From: Rhodobacter sp. | GTDB lineage: Bacteria; Pseudomonadota; Alphaproteobacteria; Rhodobacterales; Rhodobacteraceae | Length of the DNA: 8,373 nt | Direction of reading: 5' to 3' | NCBI GenBank assembly: GCA_013824045.1 | Contig: PNND01000317.1 | Location: 1-8,373 of the forward strand | Shown: in pieces, positions 6,768 to 8,373 of the stretch | Position numbering within the stretch: the first letter of the stretch is position 1 | How the letters are laid out: every line of letters starts with the position of its first letter | Program-made: the position numbers and the translations under genes | Notes under the pieces: generated by a model | The model's input: the letters and a program-made list of their open reading frames with translations, nothing else | The model's database searches: none | Told to the model about the DNA's origin: nothing

Positions 6768-7895
6768 TTAATCTGCGGCGGTGGCCTCGGCGCGGGATTT
6801 TCCGGCCACATCCATGGCCAGCGTGGCGGCCATGAAACGATCCAGATCGCCATCCAGAACGCCTTGGGTATCCGAGGTTTCCACCCCGGTCCGCAGATCC
6901 TTGACCATCTGATAGGGCTGCAAAACGTAGGATCGGATCTGGTTGCCCCAGCCCGCCTCGCCCTTGTTTTCATAGGCGGCATTGATGGCGGCGTTGCGCT
7001 TGTCGAGTTCCATCTGATAGAGCCGCGATTTTAGCGCGTTCATCGCGATTTCGCGGTTCTGGTGCTGTGATTTCATCGACGAGGTAACAACGATGTTGGT
7101 GGGCAAGTGGGTGATCCGCACCGCCGAGTCTGTCGTGTTCACGTGCTGCCCGCCTGCGCCGGATGAGCGGTAGGTGTCGATCCGGATTTCGTTGTCGGGG
7201 ATGATGATCTCGATATTGTCGTCGATCACAGGGTAAACCCAGACGGATGAAAACGACGTGTGCCGCCGGGCGGCGGAATCATAGGGGCTGATCCGGACCA
7301 GACGGTGGACGCCCGATTCCGATTTCAGCCAGCCATAGGCATTGTGACCCGTGATCTTATAGCTGACAGACCGGATTCCCGCCTCTTCGCCCGCGGTTTC
7401 GGACTGCATTTCAACCTTGTAGCCCTTCTTCTCGGCCCAGCGGACATACATCCGCGCCAGCATCGACGCCCAGTCGCAGGATTCCGTTCCGCCTGCACCG
7501 GCATTGATTTCAAGGAAGGTGTCGTTGCCATCGGCCTCGCCATCCAGCAGGGCCTCAAGCTCTTTGGCGGCAGCCACCTCAACAAGCGATTTCAGGGCGG
7601 CCTCGGCCTCAATGACGATTTCCTGATCACCCTCCATCTCGCCCAGTTCGATCAGTTCGACATTGTCCTTCAACCCGGTCTCGATCATCCGATAGGTAGA
7701 CAGCGCGTCCAGCAGGGATTGGCGTTCGCGCATCAGTTTCTGCGCCTTGGCGGGATCGTTCCACAGATCTGGGGCTTCGATCATCGCGTCGAATTCTTCA
7801 AGTCGATGCGGCGCGGTTTCCAGATCCATCCGCTGCCCGAGCAGTTTCAGCGACTTGGAAATCGCATCGACATTGTTCTGCGTCTCAGAGCGCAT
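6768..7895 (-). CDS. prfB: Peptide chain release factor 2
   Basis: 375 residues, full family length. RF2 recognises UGA and UAA in the ribosomal A site and triggers hydrolysis of peptidyl-tRNA. The N-terminal helical domain (about 1-115) carries LEEFDAMIEAPDLWND, the family hallmark. Domain 2 has the tripeptide stop-codon reader at 203-205, here SPY instead of the E. coli SPF, inside GVHRLVRISPYDS. The GGQ peptidyl-hydrolysis motif is at 248-250 (SSGAGGQHVNTTDSAV), with Q250 the expected methylation target. The C-terminal GNQIRSYVLQPYQMVKDLRTG block is intact. The frame is continuous from the ATG at 7895, so there is no in-frame UGA frameshift autoregulation as in E. coli. The ATG has AGGA 7 nt upstream (7903-7906). 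It lies downstream of mrcA in the same direction, with a 121-bp gap. Confidence 0.98.
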   Translation of the reverse strand: MRSETQNNVDAISKSLKLLGQRMDLETAPHRLEEFDAMIEAPDLWNDPAKAQKLMRERQSLLDALSTYRMIETGLKDNVELIELGEMEGDQEIVIEAEAALKSLVEVAAAKELEALLDGEADGNDTFLEINAGAGGTESCDWASMLARMYVRWAEKKGYKVEMQSETAGEEAGIRSVSYKITGHNAYGWLKSESGVHRLVRISPYDSAARRHTSFSSVWVYPVIDDNIEIIIPDNEIRIDTYRSSGAGGQHVNTTDSAVRITHLPTNIVVTSSMKSQHQNREIAMNALKSRLYQMELDKRNAAINAAYENKGEAGWGNQIRSYVLQPYQMVKDLRTGVETSDTQGVLDGDLDRFMAATLAMDVAGKSRAEATAAD

Positions 7896-7912
7896 TTTTT
7901 CGTCCTGTGCTG

Positions 7913-7951
7913 GTCTGGAGGTCTGAAAGTCTGGGGTTCTGAAGTCTGGGG
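7913..7951. repeat. Short tandem array of GTCTGRRR units upstream of prfB
   Basis: Five adjoining units read on the plus strand: 7913-7920, 7921-7928, 7929-7936, 7937-7943 (7 nt, first base T) and 7944-7951. Four begin with GTCTG and the fourth with TTCTG; each ends in purines. The units alternate between GGAG/GGGG-type and GAA-type endings, so the array may have grown by doubling a 15-16 bp piece. It begins 18 bp before the prfB start codon, so it lies in the prfB leader or promoter. Confidence 0.6.
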
Positions 7952-7981
7952 GGCGTGATACCCTTTGGCGCGGCGGGCGGC

Positions 7982-7996
7982 AAGGGCTGCGCCCCT
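7982..7996 (-). terminator. Weak hairpin after mrcA
   Basis: On the minus strand GGGGC and GCCCT-type arms with a GCA loop form a 5-6 bp GC stem, about 20 nt after the mrcA stop. It is followed by TT but no real T-tract. It may pause or partly terminate transcription from mrcA into prfB. The evidence is thin. Confidence 0.25.
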
Positions 7997-8016
7997 GCCC
8001 TGCCCCTGCTGCATCG

Positions 8017-8373
8017 TCAGTACAAGCCGCCCGAGCTTAGCGTGCCGAAATCGGCCTTTTCAGGAATGACCGCCGTTTCCCCGGTTGAGGTGACAACGGT
8101 AGTTTCACCCCCACCATCGCCTTCGCCATAGGCAAAGAGCGGCAAGTTCGACCCCATCGCAAAGCCACCGTCGACCATCATGTCCAGACCGATGATCCCA
8201 TCGACGCCTTCACGGAAGTATTCGACCTGCACATTCGGGCCCGAAGCATCATCCGGCAACATGGCCCCAGTGAAACGATCCAGTTTCACCCAGCGCCCGC
8301 CCTCGGGAACGCGGAATTCCGTGCCGCCATAGCGCGCCACGGCCTGTTCCATGAATTCCTGAAACACCGGCGC
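8017..8373 (-). CDS. mrcA: Penicillin-binding protein 1A, C-terminal end only (5' part beyond window)
   Basis: The last 118 residues of a class A penicillin-binding protein, entering from the right edge and ending at TGA 8017-8019. The visible part begins APVFQEFMEQAV, the helix that closes the transpeptidase domain in PBP1A. It continues with FRVPEGGRWVKLDRFTGAMLP, the conserved post-domain segment of this family. The remainder is an acidic, Gly-rich tail ending in GGLY. The glycosyltransferase and transpeptidase active sites are outside the window, so activity cannot be judged. PBP1A polymerises and cross-links peptidoglycan at the inner membrane. An mrcA-prfB order is, to my knowledge, common in Rhodobacterales, which supports the call. 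Confidence 0.88.
   Translation of the reverse strand, partial: APVFQEFMEQAVARYGGTEFRVPEGGRWVKLDRFTGAMLPDDASGPNVQVEYFREGVDGIIGLDMMVDGGFAMGSNLPLFAYGEGDGGGETTVVTSTGETAVIPEKADFGTLSSGGLY

Noticed and set aside
7260..7958. Plus-strand open frame of 232 codons opposite prfB
   Set aside because: It is the mirror of the highly conserved prfB gene; its translation has no family features and its end is only repeat sequence.
7990..8012. Possible G-quadruplex on the minus strand after mrcA
   Set aside because: Only three runs of three or more G are close together (GGGG, GGG, GGGG); the fourth run needed for a canonical quadruplex is missing.

Overview
The window looks like a chromosomal segment of an alphaproteobacterium, most likely order Rhodobacterales (Rhodobacter/Paracoccaceae type). 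This rests on the GC-rich third codon positions, the alphaproteobacterial style of the proteins (for example SPY instead of SPF in release factor 2), and gene sets that I know from that order. The species call is inference. I see no insertion sequence, phage gene, tRNA, rRNA or CRISPR array. This is ordinary core-genome DNA, and I found no convincing undescribed system.

Left third (1-2542): a long minus-strand frame is open from a GTG at 2438 to the left edge. It encodes the first 812 residues of a large AsmA/YhdP-like (DUF3971) membrane-anchored protein. It is divergent from bcp across a 104-bp gap that holds a perfect 7-bp inverted repeat with LysR-type T-N11-A geometry.

Middle (2543-5892): four plus-strand genes. 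bcp (thiol peroxidase) and a DUF455 ferritin-like protein are 2 nt apart and probably co-translated, with a candidate terminator behind them. Next come an M23 (LytM) cell-wall endopeptidase with an N-terminal membrane anchor and coiled coil, and a bactofilin whose start codon lies inside the end of the peptidase gene. These two form a plausible morphogenesis module: bactofilin polymer at the inner face of the membrane, hydrolase on the periplasmic side. A strong GC hairpin closes this block and lies between convergent genes.

Right third (5893-8373): three minus-strand genes. In transcription order they are the 3' end of mrcA (penicillin-binding protein 1A), prfB (peptide chain release factor 2, with no programmed frameshift) and a DUF2189 multi-pass membrane protein. 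The mrcA-prfB gap contains a short tandem array of about 8-bp GTCTGRRR units just upstream of the prfB start.

Envelope functions recur: the AsmA-like protein, the M23 peptidase, bactofilin and PBP1A all act on or at the cell envelope.
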